64,000 bases of DNA from Inia geoffrensis (GCA_036417435.1 JAZAQT010000883.1:62001-126000); one strand, 5' to 3'; counted from the stretch's first letter, positions 1 through 12,280 are shown. Notes: generated by a model not told the origin, from the letters alone. Numbers and translations are program-made.

Positions 1-318
1 GTACAGTTTACGGTACAACAACGATTAAGGGTTAGCATACGTGTGAGGGCACGTGTTAGTGTTGGTGTCCTGGTTAAGATTAGGGCACGGGTGAGGGTAA
101 GGTATCGGGTGAGGGTCAGGGATAGAATTCGGGTTAGGGTTAGGGTTAGGGAATGGGGAGATATTAGGGCACAGTTTAGGGTACCACAACGCTTAAGGTT
201 TAGCGTATGTGTGAGGTCACTAGTTAGTGTTAGTGTACTGCTTACGATTAGGGCACGGGTGAGGGTAAGGCCTCGGAAGAGGGTCACGTTAAGGGTTAGG
301 GTTAGGGTTAGGGTTAGG
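1..318 (+). repeat. HOR unit 0 (partial): ...A-B
   Basis: The window opens 17 bases into a true A (GATAGAATTC at 121-130), followed by B from 151. Its sequence matches 3865-4182 with one substitution (190 C, 4054 T), so the HOR continues to the left of the window. Confidence 0.93.
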
Positions 319-1662
319 GAATGGGGATTGATTAGGGTACAGGTTAGGGTATGGCAATGTCTTAGGGTTAGCGTACGTTAGAGGGCATGGTTTAGTGTTG
401 ATGTACTGGTTAAAATTAGGACACGGGTGAGGGTGAAGTTTCGGGTGAGTGTCATCGTTAGGTTTCAGGTTAGGGTTAGGGTTAGGGAATGGAGAGGGAT
501 TAGGGTACAGGTTAGGGTATCACTGTGGTTTAGTGTTAGCGTACGTGTGAGGGCACGAGTTAGTCTTGGTGTCCTGGTTAAGATTAGGGCACGGGTGAGG
601 GTAAGGCTTCGGGTGAGGGTCAGGGTTAGGATTCGGGTTAGGGTTAGGGTTAGGGAATGGAGAGGGATTAGGGTACAGGTTAGGGCACGACAATGCTTAA
701 GGGTTAGCGTAAGTGTGAGGGCACGAGTTAGTTTTGGTATACTGGTTAAGACAAGGGCACCGATGAGGGTAAGGCCTCGGAAAAGGGTCACGTTCAGGGT
801 TTCGCTTAGGGTTAGAGTTAGGGAATGGGGAGGGATTAGGGTACAGGATAGGGTACGACAATGCTTAAGGGTTAGCATACATTTGAGGGCTTGAGTTAGT
901 GCTTGTGTACTGGTTAAGATTAGGGCATTGGTTAGGGTAGGGCATCGGAAGTGGGTCAGGTTTAGGGATTGGGTTAGGGTTAGGGTTAAGGAATGGGGAG
1001 AGATTAGGGTACAATTTAGGGTACGACAATGCTTAAGGTTTAGCGTACGTGTGAGAGCACGAGTTAGTGTTGGTGTCCTGGTTAAGATTAGGGCACGGGT
1101 GAGGGTAAGGCTTCGGGTGAGGGTCAGGGTTAGGATTCGTGTTAAGGTTAGGGTTAAGGAATGCAGAGGGATTAGGGTACAGCTTAGGATACGACAGTGC
1201 TTAAGGGTTAGCGTTTGTGTGAGGGCAAGGGTTAGTGTTAGTGTCCTGGTTAAGATTAGGGCACGGGTGAGGGTAAGGCTTCAGGTGAGAGTCAGGGTTA
1301 GGATTCGGGTTAGGGTTAGGGTTAGGGAATGGGGAGGGATTAGGGTACAGTTTAGGGTACGACAACGATTAAGTGTTAGCGTTTGTGTGAGGGCAAGGGT
1401 TAGTGTTAGTGTCCTGGTTAAGATTAGGGCACTGGTGAGGGTAAGGCTTCAGGTGAGGGTCAGGGTTAGGATTCGGGTTAGGGTTAGGGTTAGGGAATGG
1501 GGAGATATTAGGGCACAGTTTAGGGTACCACAACGCTTAAGTTGTAGCGTACGTGTGAGGTCACTAGTTAGTGTTAGTGTACTGCTTACGATTAGGGCAC
1601 GGGTGAGGGTAAGGCCTCGGAAGAGGGTCACGTTAAGGGTTAGGGTTAGGGTTAGGGTTAGG
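319..1662 (+). repeat. HOR unit 1: 8-mer C-D-E-F-G-H-A/H-B
   Basis: 1344 bp with regular 168-bp spacing. The seventh monomer (1327) has an A front but an H-like back without GAATTC. Almost base-for-base the same as unit 4. Confidence 0.93.
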
Positions 1663-2838
1663 GAATTGGGATTGATTAGGGTACAGGTTAGGGTACGGCA
1701 ATGGCTTAGGGTTAGCGTACGTTAGAGGGCATGGTTTAGTGTTGATGTACTGGTTAAAATTAGGACACGGTTGAGGGTGAAGTTTCGAGTGAATATCATG
1801 GTTAGGTTTCAGTTTAGGGTTAGGGATAGGGAATGGAGAGGGATTAGGGTACAGGTTAGGGTACCACTGCGGTTTAGTGTTAGCGTACGTGTGAGGGCAC
1901 GAGTTATTCTTGGTGTCCTGGTTAAGATTAGGGCACGGGTGAGGGTAAGGCTTTGGGTGAGGGTCAGGGTTAGGATTCGGGTTAGGGTTAGGGTTAGGGA
2001 ATGGAGACGGATTAGGGAACAGGTTAGGGTACGACAATGCTTAAGGGTTAGCGTAAGTGTGAGGGCACGAATTAGTTTTGGTGTACTGGTTAAGACAAGG
2101 GCACCGATGAGGGTAAGGCGTCGGAAAAGGGTCACGTTCAGGGTTTCGCTTAGGGTTAGGGTTAGGGAATGGGGAGGGATTAGGGTACAGGATAGGGTAT
2201 GACAATGCTTAAGGGTTAGCGTACGTTTGAGGGCATGAGTTAATGCTTGTGTACTGGTTAAGATTAGGGCATTTGTTAGGGTAGGGCATCGGAAGTGGGT
2301 CAGGTTTAGGGGTGGGGTTAGGGTTAGGGTTAAGGAATGGGGAGGGATTAGGGTACAATTTAGGGTACGACAACGTTTAAGGTTTAGCGTACGTGTGAGG
2401 GCACGAGTTAGTGTTGGTGTCCTGGTTAAGATTAGGGCACGGGTGAGGGTAAGGCTTCGGGTGAGGGTCAGGGTTAAGATTCGTGTTAGGGTTAGGGTTA
2501 AGGAATGCAGAGGGATTAGGGTACAGCTCTGGGTACGACAGTGCTTAAGTGTTAGCGTTCGTGTGAGGGTAAGGGATAGTGTTATTGTCCTGGTTAAGAA
2601 TAGGGCACGGGTGAGGGTAAGGCTTCAGGTGAGGGTCAGGGTTAGGATTCGGGTTAGGGTTAGGGTTAGGGAATGGGGAGATATTAGGGCACAGTTTAGG
2701 GTACCACAACGCTTAAGGTTTAGCGTAGGTGTGAGGTCACTAGTTAGTGTTAGTGTACTGCTTACGATTAGGGCACGGGTGAGGGTAAGGCCTCGGAAGA
2801 GGGTCACGTTAAGGGTTAGGGTTAGGTTTAGGGTTAGG
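1663..2838 (+). repeat. HOR unit 2: 7-mer C-D-E-F-G-H-B
   Basis: 1176 bp; type A is absent. C starts GAATTGGG. Repeated almost exactly as unit 5; the one difference I found is 2477 A versus 6341 G. Confidence 0.93.
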
Positions 2839-4182
2839 GAATGGGGATTAATTAGGGTACAGGTTAGGGTAAGGCAATTTCTTAGAGTTTGCGTACGTTA
2901 GAGGGCAAGGGTTAGTGTTGATGTATTGGTTAAAATTAGGACACGGGTGAGGGTAAAGTTTCGGGTTAGTGTCATGGTTAGGTTTCAGGATAGGGTTAGA
3001 GTTAGGGAATGGAGAGGGATTAGGGTACACGTTAGGGTACCGCTGTGGTTTAGTGTTAACGTACGTGTGAGGGCACGAGTTAGTGTTGGTGTCCTGGTTA
3101 AGATTAGGGCACGGGTGAGGGTAAGGCTTCGGGTGAGGGTCAGGGTTAGGATTCGGGTTAGGGTTAGGGTTAGGGAATGGAGAGGGATTAGGGTACAGGT
3201 TAGGGCACGACAATGCTTAAGGGTTAGCGTAAGTGTGAGGGCACGAGTTAGTTTTGGTATACTGGTTAAGACAAGGGCACCGATGAGGGTAAGGCCTCGG
3301 AAAAGGGTCACGTTCAGGGTTTCGCTTAGGGTTAGGGTTAGGGAATGGGGAGGGATTAGGGTACAGGATAGGGTACGACAATGCTTAAGGGTTAGCGTAC
3401 ATTTGAGGGCATGAGTTAGTGCTTGTGTATTGGTTAAGATTAGGGCATTGGTTAGGGTAGGGCATCGGAAGTGGGTCAGGTTTAGGGATGGGGTTAGGGT
3501 TAGGGTTAAGGAATGGGGAGGGATTAGGGTACAATTTAGGGTACGACAACGCTTAAGGTTTAGCGTACGTGTGAGAGCACGAGTTAGTGTTGGTGTCCTG
3601 GTTAAGATTAGGGCACGGGTGAGGGTAAGGCTTTGGGTGAGGGTCAGGGTTAGGATTCGTGTTAAGGTTAGGGTTAAGGAATGCAGAGGGATTAGGGTAC
3701 AGCTTAGGATACGACAGTGCTTAAGGGTTAGCGTTTGTGTGAGGGCAAGGGTTAGTGTTAGTGTCCTGGTTAAGATTAGGGCACGGGTGAGTGTAAGGCT
3801 TCAGGTGAGGGTCAGGGTTAGGATTCGGGTTAGGGTTAGGGTTAGGGAATGGGGAGGGATTAGGGTACAGTTTACGGTACAACAACGATTAAGGGTTAGC
3901 ATACGTGTGAGGGCACGTGTTAGTGTTGGTGTCCTGGTTAAGATTAGGGCACGGGTGAGGGTAAGGTATCGGGTGAGGGTCAGGGATAGAATTCGGGTTA
4001 GGGTTAGGGTTAGGGAATGGGGAGATATTAGGGCACAGTTTAGGGTACCACAATGCTTAAGGTTTAGCGTATGTGTGAGGTCACTAGTTAGTGTTAGTGT
4101 ACTGCTTACGATTAGGGCACGGGTGAGGGTAAGGCCTCGGAAGAGGGTCACGTTAAGGGTTAGGGTTAGGGTTAGGGTTAGG
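2839..4182 (+). repeat. HOR unit 3: 8-mer C2-D-E-F-G-H-A-B
   Basis: 1344 bp. It opens with the C2 subtype (GATTAATTAGG) and a D with GTACACGTTAGG. Its C2-D part matches the start of unit 6, but the two diverge at 3173/7037, where this unit continues with E and unit 6 jumps to H. Confidence 0.93.
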
Positions 4183-5526
4183 GAATGGGGATTGATTAGG
4201 GTACAGGTTAGGGTATGGCAATGTCTTAGGGTTAGCGTACGTTAGAGGGCATGGTTTAGTGTTGATGTACTGGTTAAAATTAGGACACGGGTGAGGGTGA
4301 AGTTTCGGGTGAGTGTCATCGTTAGGTTTCAGGTTAGGGTTAGGGTTAGGGAATGGAGAGGGATTAGGGTACAGGTTAGGGTATCACTGTGGTTTAGTGT
4401 TAGCGTACGTGTGAGGGCACGAGTTAGTCTTGGTGTCCTGGTTAAGATTAGGGCACGGGTGAGGGTAAGGCTTCGGGTGAGGGTCAGGGTTAGGATTCGG
4501 GTTAGGGTTAGGGTTAGGGAATGGAGAGGGATTAGGGTACAGGTTAGGGCACGACAATGCTTAAGGGTTAGCGTAAGTGTGAGGGCACGAGTTAGTTTTG
4601 GTATACTGGTTAAGACAAGGGCACCGATGAGGGTAAGGCCTCGGAAAAGGGTCACGTTCAGGGTTTCGCTTAGGGTTAGAGTTAGGGAATGGGGAGGGAT
4701 TAGGGTACAGGATAGGGTACGACAATGCTTAAGGGTTAGCATACATTTGAGGGCTTGAGTTAGTGCTTGTGTACTGGTTAAGATTAGGGCATTGGTTAGG
4801 GTAGGGCATCGGAAGTGGGTCAGGTTTAGGGATTGGGTTAGGGTTAGGGTTAAGGAATGGGGAGAGATTAGGGTACAATTTAGGGTACGACAATGCTTAA
4901 GGTTTAGCGTACGTGTGAGAGCACGAGTTAGTGTTGGTGTCCTGGTTAAGATTAGGGCACGGGTGAGGGTAAGGCTTCGGGTGAGGGTCAGGGTTAGGAT
5001 TCGTGTTAAGGTTAGGGTTAAGGAATGCAGAGGGATTAGGGTACAGCTTAGGATACGACAGTGCTTAAGGGTTAGCGTTTGTGTGAGGGCAAGGGTTAGT
5101 GTTAGTGTCCTGGTTAAGATTAGGGCACGGGTGAGGGTAAGGCTTCAGGTGAGAGTCAGGGTTAGGATTCGGGTTAGGGTTAGGGTTAGGGAATGGGGAG
5201 GGATTAGGGTACAGTTTAGGGTACGACAACGATTAAATGTTAGCGTTTGTGTGAGGGCAAGGGTTAGTGTTAGTGTCCTGGTTAAGATTAGGGCACTGGT
5301 GAGGGTAAGGCTTCAGGTGAGGGTCAGGGTTAGGATTCGGGTTAGGGTTAGGGTTAGGGAATGGGGAGATATTAGGGCACAGTTTAGGGTACCACAACGC
5401 TTAAGTTGTAGCGTACGTGTGAGGTCACTAGTTAGTGTTAGTGTACTGCTTACGATTAGGGCACGGGTGAGGGTAAGGCCTCGGAAGAGGGTCACGTTAA
5501 GGGTTAGGGTTAGGGTTAGGGTTAGG
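4183..5526 (+). repeat. HOR unit 4: 8-mer C-D-E-F-G-H-A/H-B
   Basis: 1344 bp; duplicate of unit 1 at an offset of 3864 bp. The only difference seen is 1373 G versus 5237 A. Confidence 0.93.
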
Positions 5527-6702
5527 GAATTGGGATTGATTAGGGTACAGGTTAGGGTACGGCAATGGCTTAGGGTTAGCGTACGTTAGAGGGCATGGTT
5601 TAGTGTTGATGTACTGGTTAAAATTAGGACACGGTTGAGGGTGAAGTTTCGAGTGAATATCATGGTTAGGTTTCAGTTTAGGGTTAGGGATAGGGAATGG
5701 AGAGGGATTAGGGTACAGGTTAGGGTACCACTGCGGTTTAGTGTTAGCGTACGTGTGAGGGCACGAGTTATTCTTGGTGTCCTGGTTAAGATTAGGGCAC
5801 GGGTGAGGGTAAGGCTTTGGGTGAGGGTCAGGGTTAGGATTCGGGTTAGGGTTAGGGTTAGGGAATGGAGACGGATTAGGGAACAGGTTAGGGTACGACA
5901 ATGCTTAAGGGTTAGCGTAAGTGTGAGGGCACGAATTAGTTTTGGTGTACTGGTTAAGACAAGGGCACCGATGAGGGTAAGGCGTCGGAAAAGGGTCACG
6001 TTCAGGGTTTCGCTTAGGGTTAGGGTTAGGGAATGGGGAGGGATTAGGGTACAGGATAGGGTATGACAATGCTTAAGGGTTAGCGTACGTTTGAGGGCAT
6101 GAGTTAATGCTTGTGTACTGGTTAAGATTAGGGCATTTGTTAGGGTAGGGCATCGGAAGTGGGTCAGGTTTAGGGGTGGGGTTAGGGTTAGGGTTAAGGA
6201 ATGGGGAGGGATTAGGGTACAATTTAGGGTACGACAACGTTTAAGGTTTAGCGTACGTGTGAGGGCACGAGTTAGTGTTGGTGTCCTGGTTAAGATTAGG
6301 GCACGGGTGAGGGTAAGGCTTCGGGTGAGGGTCAGGGTTAGGATTCGTGTTAGGGTTAGGGTTAAGGAATGCAGAGGGATTAGGGTACAGCTCTGGGTAC
6401 GACAGTGCTTAAGTGTTAGCGTTCGTGTGAGGGTAAGGGATAGTGTTATTGTCCTGGTTAAGAATAGGGCACGGGTGAGGGTAAGGCTTCAGGTGAGGGT
6501 CAGGGTTAGGATTCGGGTTAGGGTTAGGGTTAGGGAATGGGGAGATATTAGGGCACAGTTTAGGGTACCACAACGCTTAAGGTTTAGCGTAGGTGTGAGG
6601 TCACTAGTTAGTGTTAGTGTACTGCTTACGATTAGGGCACGGGTGAGGGTAAGGCCTCGGAAGAGGGTCACGTTAAGGGTTAGGGTTAGGTTTAGGGTTA
6701 GG
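5527..6702 (+). repeat. HOR unit 5: 7-mer C-D-E-F-G-H-B
   Basis: 1176 bp; duplicate of unit 2. Confidence 0.93.
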
Positions 6703-7542
6703 GAATGGGGATTAATTAGGGTACAGGTTAGGGTAAGGCAATTTCTTAGAGTTTGCGTACGTTAGAGGGCAAGGGTTAGTGTTGATGTATTGGTTAAAAT
6801 TAGGACACGGGTGAGGGTAAAGTTTCGGGTTAGTGTCATGGTTAGGTTTCAGGATAGGGTTAGAGTTAGGGAATGGAGAGGGATTAGGGTACACGTTAGG
6901 GTACCGCTGTGGTTTAGTGTTAACGTACGTGTGAGGGCACGAGTTAGTGTTGGTGTCCTGGTTAAGATTAGGGCACGGGTGAGGGTAAGGCTTCGGGTGA
7001 GGGTCAGGGTTAGGATTCGGGTTAGGGTTAGGGTTAAGGAATGCAGAGGGATTAGGGTACAGCTTAGGATACGACAGTGCTTAAGGGTTAGCGTTCGTGT
7101 GAGGGCCAGAGTTAGTGTTAGTGTCCTGGTTAAGATTAGGGCACGGGTGAGGGTAAGGCTTCAGGTGAGGGTCAGGGTTAGGATTCGGGTTAGGGGTAGT
7201 GTTAGGGAATGGGGAGGGATTAGGGTACAGTTTAGGGTACGACAAGGATTAAGGGTTAGCGTACGTTTGGGGGCACGAGTTAGTGTTGGTGTCCTGGTTA
7301 AGATTAGGGCACGGGTGAGGGTAAGGTTTCGGGTGAGGGTCAGGGATAGAATTCGGGTTAGGGTTAGGGTTAGGGAATGGGGAGATATTAGGGCACAGTT
7401 TAGGGTACCACAACGCTTAAGGTTTAGCGTACGTGTGAGGTCACTAGTTAGTGCTAGTGTACTGCTTACGATTAGGGCACGGGTGAGGGTAAGGCCTCGG
7501 AAGAGGGTCACGTTAAGGGTTAGGGTTAGGGTTAGGGTTAGG
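6703..7542 (+). repeat. HOR unit 6: 5-mer C2-D-H-A-B
   Basis: 840 bp, monomers at 6703, 6871, 7039, 7207 and 7375. E, F and G are missing: D passes straight into H through an ordinary TTAAGGAATGC junction, as expected for unequal exchange between D and G ends. Confidence 0.92.
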
Positions 7543-8885
7543 GAATGGGGATTGATTAGGGTACAGGTTAGGGTACTGCAATGGCTTAGGGTTAGCGTAC
7601 GTTAGAGGGCATGGGTTAGTGTTGATGTACTGGTTAAAATTAGGACACGGGTGAGGGTAAAGTTTCGGGTGAGTGTCATGGTTAGGTTTCAGGTTATTGT
7701 TAAGGTTAGGGAATGGAGAGGGATTAGGGTACAGGATAGGGTACCGCTGCGGTTTAGTGTTAGTGTACGGGAGAGGGCACGAGTTAGTCTTGGTGTCCTT
7801 GTTAAGATTAGGGCACGGGTGAGGGTAAGGCTTCGGGTGAGGGTCAGGGTTAGGATTCGGGTTAGGGTTAGGGTTAGGGAATGGAGAGGAATTAGGATAC
7901 AGGTTACGGTACGACATTGCTTAAGGGTTAGCGTAAGTGTGAGGGCACGAGTTAGTGTTGCTGTACTGGTTAAGACAAGGGCACCGATGAGGGTAAGGCC
8001 TCGGAAAAGGGTCACATTCAGGGTTTCGCTTAGGGTTAGTGTTAGGGAATGGGGAGGGATTAGGGTACAGCATAGGGTACGACAATGCTTAAGGGTTAGC
8101 GTACGTTTGAGGGCATGAGTTAGTGGTTGTGTACTGGTTAAGATTAGGGCATTGGTTAGGGTAGGGCATCGGAAGTGGGTCAGGTTTAGGGATGGGGTTA
8201 GGGTTAGGGTTAAGGAATGGGGAGGGATTAGGGTACAATTTAGTGTACGACAACGATTAAGGTTTAGCGTACGTGTGAGGGCAAGAGTTAGTGTTGGTGT
8301 CCTGGTTAAGATTAGGTCACGGGTGAGGGTAAGGCTTCGGGTGAGGGTCAGGGTTAGGATTCGTTTTAGGGTTAGGGTTAAGGAATGCAGAGGGATTAGG
8401 GTACAGCTTAGGGTACGACAGGGCCTAAGGGTTAGCGTTCGTGTTAGGGCAAGGGTTAGTGTTAATATCCTGGTTAAGTTTAGGGCACGGGTGAGGGTAA
8501 GACTTCAGGTGAGGGTCAGGGTTAGGATTCGGGTTAGGGTTAGGGTTAGGGAATGGGGAGGGATTAGGGTACAGTTTAGGGTCCGACAACAATTAAGGGT
8601 TAGCGTACGTGTGAGGTCACTAGTTAGTGTTGGTGTCCTGGTTAAGATTAGGGCACGGGTGAGGGTAAGGTTTCGGGTGAGGGTCAGGGATAGAATTCGG
8701 GTTAGGGTTAGGGTTAGGGAATGGGGAGATATTAGGGCACAGTTTAGGGTACCACAACGCTTAAGGTTTAGCGTACGTGTGAGGTCACTAGTTAGTGTTA
8801 GTGTACTGCTTACGATTAGGCAAGGGTGAGGGTAAGGCCTCGGAAGAGGGTCACGTTAAGTGTTAGGGTTAGGGTTAGGGTTAGG
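7543..8885 (+). repeat. HOR unit 7: 8-mer C-D-E-F-G-H-A-B, one base short
   Basis: 1343 bp. B lost one base near 8820 (TTAGGCAAGGGTGAG instead of TTAGGGCACGGGTGAG). D and E carry the markers GTTATTGTTAAGG and GTGTCCTTGTTAAG that recur in units 20, 28, 30 and 32. Confidence 0.92.
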
Positions 8886-10223
8886 GAATGGGGATTGATT
8901 AGGGTACAGGTTAGGGTAAGGCAATGGCTTAGGGTTTGCGTATGTTAGAGGGCATGGGTTAGTGTTGATATATTGGTTAAAATTAGGACACGGGTGAGGG
9001 TAAAGTTTCGGGTGAGTGTCATGTTTAGGTTTCAGGTTAGGGTTAGGGTTAGGGAATGGAGAGGGATTAGGGTACACGTTAGGGTACCGCTGTGGTTTAG
9101 TGTTAGCGTACGTGTGAGGGCACGAGTTTGTCTTGGTGTCCTGGTTAAGATTAGGGCACGGGTGAGGGTAAGGCTTCGGGTGAGGGTCAGGGTTAGGATT
9201 CGGGTTAGGGTTTGGGTTAGGGAATGGAGAGGGATTAGGGTACAGGTTAGGGTACGACAATGCTTAAGGGTTAGCGTAAGTGTGAGGGCACGAGTTAGTG
9301 TTGGTGTACTGGTTAAGACAAGGGCACCGATGAGGGTAAGGCCTCGGAAAAGGGTCACGTTCAGGGTTTCGGTTAGGGTTAGGGTTAGGGAATGGGGAGG
9401 AATTAGGGTACAGGATAGGGTACGACAATGCTTAAGGGTTAGCTTACATTTGAGGGCATGAGTTAGTGCTTGTGTACTGGTTAAGATTAGGGCATTGGTT
9501 TGGGTAGGGCATCGGAAGTGGGTCAGGTTTAGGGATGGGGTTAGGGTTAGGGTTAAGGAATGGGGAGGGATTAGGGCACAATTTAGGGTACGACAACGCT
9601 TAAGGTTTAGCGTACGTGTGAGAGCACGAGTTAGTGTTGGTGTCCTGGTTAAGATTAGGGCACGGGTGAGGGTAAGGCTTTGGGTGAGGGTCAGGGTTAG
9701 GATTCGTGTTAAGGTTAGGGTTAAGGAATGCAGAGGGATTAGGGTACAGCTTAGGATACGACAGTGCTTAAGGGTTAGCGTTTGTGTGAGGGCAAGGGTT
9801 AGTGTTAGTGTCCTGGTTAAGATTAGGGCACGGGTGAGGGTAAGGCTTCAGGTGAGGGTCAGGGTTAGGATTCGGGTTAGGGTTAGGGTTAGGGAATGGG
9901 GAGGGATTAGGGTACAGTTTAGGGTATGACAACGATTAAGTGTTAGCGTTTGTGTGAGGGCAAGGGTTAGTGTTAGTGTCCTGGTTAAGATTAGGGCACT
10001 GGTGAGGGTAAGGCTTCAGGTGAGGGTCAGGGTTAGGATTCGGGTTAGGGTTAGGGAATGTGGAGATATTAGGGCACAGTTTAGGGTACCACAACGCTTA
10101 AGTTGTAGCGTACGTGTGAGGTCACTAGTTAGTGTTAGTGTACAGCTTACGATTAGGGCACGGTTGAGGGTAAGGCCTCGGAAGAGGGTCACGTTAAGGG
10201 TTAGGGTTAGGGTTAGGGTTAGG
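8886..10223 (+). repeat. HOR unit 8: 8-mer C-D-E-F-G-H-A/H-B, one hexamer short
   Basis: 1338 bp. The A/H to B junction near 10043-10056 has two GGGTTA units where three are usual, and reads GAATGTGGAG. The loss is exactly 6 bp, so the register is kept. Confidence 0.92.
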
Positions 10224-11104
10224 GAATGGGGATTGATTAGGGTACAGGTTACGTTACGGCAATGGCTTAGGGTTAGCGTACATTAGAGGGCATGGTTTAG
10301 TGTTGATGTACTGGTTAAAATTAGGACACGGGTGAGGGTGAAGTTTCGGGTGAATATCATGGTTAGGTTTCAGGTTAGGGTTAGGGTTAGGGAATGGAGA
10401 GGGATTAGGGTACAGGTTAGGGTACCACTGCGGTTTAGTGTTAGCGTACGTGTGAGGGCACGAGTTAGTCTTGGTGTCCTGGTTAAGATTAGGGCACGGG
10501 TGAGGGTAAGGCTTCGGGTGAGGGTCAGGGTTAGGGTTAGGGTTAGGGTTAGGGTTAGGGTTAGGGTTAGGGTTAGGGTTAGGGTTAGGGTTAGGGTTAA
10601 GGAATGGGGAGGGATTAAGGTACAATTTAGGGTACGACAACGCTTAAGGTTTAGCGTACGTGTGAGGGCACGAGTTAGTGTTGGTGTCCTGGTTAAGATT
10701 AGGGCACGGGTGAGGGTAAGGCTTCGGGTGAGGGTCAGGGTTAAGATTCGTGTTAGGGTTAGGGTTAAGGAATGCAGAGGGATTAGGGTACACCTCTGGG
10801 TACGACAGTCTTAAGGGTTAGCGTTCGTGTGAGGGCAAGGGATAGTGTTAGTGTCCTGGTTAAGATTAGGGCACGGGTGAGGGTAAGGCTTCAGGTGAGG
10901 GTCAGGGTTAGGATTTGGGTTAGGGTTAGGGTTAGGGAATGGGGAGATATTAGGGCACAGTTTAGGGTACCACAACGCTTAAGGTTTAGCGTACGTGTGT
11001 GGTCACTAGTTAGTGTTAGTGTACTGCTTACGATTAGGGCACGGGTGAGGGTAAGGCCTCGGAAGAGGGTCACGTTAAGGGTTAGGGTTAGGTTTAGGGT
11101 TAGG
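10224..11104 (+). repeat. HOR unit 9: C-D-(GGGTTA expansion)-G-H-B
   Basis: 881 bp = 5 x 168 + 42 - 1. Monomers start at 10224, 10392, 10602, 10770 and 10937. D passes through a pure telomeric tract into G, skipping E and F. H has lost one base near 10809 (GACAGTCTTAAGG). Confidence 0.92.
10528..10599 (+). repeat. Perfect telomeric tract, 12 x GGGTTA
   Basis: Twelve uninterrupted GGGTTA units where a normal D to next-monomer junction has five hexamers, one of them GGATTC. The tract adds 42 bp (seven hexamers) to monomer D at 10392 and replaces GGATTC by the canonical unit. It is the longest perfect telomeric run in the window; other junctions have two to five units. Either local slippage or gene conversion expanded the junction, or telomeric sequence was added at a break. 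The missing E and F monomers at the same point favour a repaired break. Confidence 0.95.
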
Positions 11105-12280
11105 GAATGGGGATTAATTAGGGTACAGGTTAGGGTAAGGCAATGGCTTAGAGTTTGCGTATGTTAGAGGGCATGGGTTAGTGTTGATGTATTGGTTAAA
11201 ATTAGGACACGGGTGAGGGTAAAGTTTCGGGTTAGTGTCATGGTTAGGATTCAGGTTAGGGTTAGAGTTAGGGAATGGAGAGGGATTAGGGTACACGTTA
11301 GGGTACCGCTGTGGTTTAGTGTTAACGTACGTGTGAGGGCACGAGTTAGTGTTGGTGTCCTGGTTAAGATTAGGGCACGGGTGAGGGTAAGGCTTCGGGT
11401 GAGGGTCAGGGTTAGGATTCGTGTTAGGGTTAGGGTTAAGGAATGCAGAGAGATTAGGGTACAGCTCACGGTACGACAATGCTTAAGGGTTAGCGTAAGT
11501 GTGAGTGCACGAGTTAGTGTTGGTGTACTGGTTAAGAGAAGGACACCGATGAGGGTAAGGCCTCGGAAAAGGGTCACGATCAGGGTTTCGCTTAGGGTTA
11601 GGTTTAGGGAATGGGGAGGGATTAGGGTACAGGATGCGGTACGAGAATGCTTAAGGGTTAGAGTACGTTTGAGGGAATGCGTTAGTGTTTGTGTACTGAT
11701 TAAGATTAGGGCATTGGTTAGGGTAGGGCATCGGAAGTGGGTCAGGTTTAGGGATGGGGTTAGAGTTAGGGTTAAGGAATGGGGAGGGATTAGGGTTCAA
11801 TTTAGGGTACGACAAAGATTAAGGTTTAGCGTACGTGTGAGGGCAAGAGTTAGTGTTGGTGTCCTGGTTAAGATTAGGGCACGGGTGAGGGTAAGGCTTC
11901 GGGTGAGGGTCAGGGTTAGGATTCGTTTTAGGGTTAGGGTTAAGGAATGCAGAGGGATTAGGGTACAGCTTAGGGTACGACAGTGCCTAAGGGTTAGCGT
12001 TCGTGTTAGGGCAAGGGTTAGTGTTAGTGTCCTGGTTAAGATTAGGGCACGGGTGAGGGTAAGGCTTCAGGTGAGGGTCAGGGTTAGGATTCGGGTTAGG
12101 GTTAGGGTTAGGGAATGGGGAGATATTAGGGCACAGTTTAGGGTACCACAACGCTTAAGGTTTAGCGTACGTGTGAGGTCAATAGTTAGTGTTAGTGTAC
12201 TGCTTACGATTAGGGCACGGGTGAGGGTAAGGCCTCGGAAGAGGGTCACGTTAAGGGTTAGGGTTAGGTTTAGGGTTAGG
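11105..12280 (+). repeat. HOR unit 10: 7-mer C2-D-H/E-F-G-H-B
   Basis: 1176 bp. The third monomer (11441) starts like H (GAATGCAGAG) and ends like E (CACCGATGAGGG). In F the usual TGA is TGC (11678-11680), so the Val-Arg frame runs from 11192 to 12328, the longest open frame in the window. Confidence 0.9.

Larger units (their letters stand above)
1..3172 (+). repeat. 3864-bp period duplication, copy 1
   Basis: Matches 3865-7036 base for base apart from three substitutions that I found (190, 1373, 2477). The copies diverge abruptly at 3173/7037. The period, 3864 bp, is 23 monomers (8 + 7 + 8). The left limit lies outside the window. Confidence 0.93.
3865..7036 (+). repeat. 3864-bp period duplication, copy 2
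   Basis: Second copy of 1-3172. It contains the end of unit 3, all of units 4 and 5 and the C2-D start of unit 6. Confidence 0.93.

Noticed and set aside
8815..8830. Frameshift indicating a pseudogene
   Set aside because: A 1-bp loss in a B monomer interrupts an open frame, but that frame has no coding support, so pseudogene is not a meaningful call.
10528..10599. True chromosome-end telomere
   Set aside because: Only 12 perfect units are present, and satellite continues without change of orientation on both sides, so it is interstitial.
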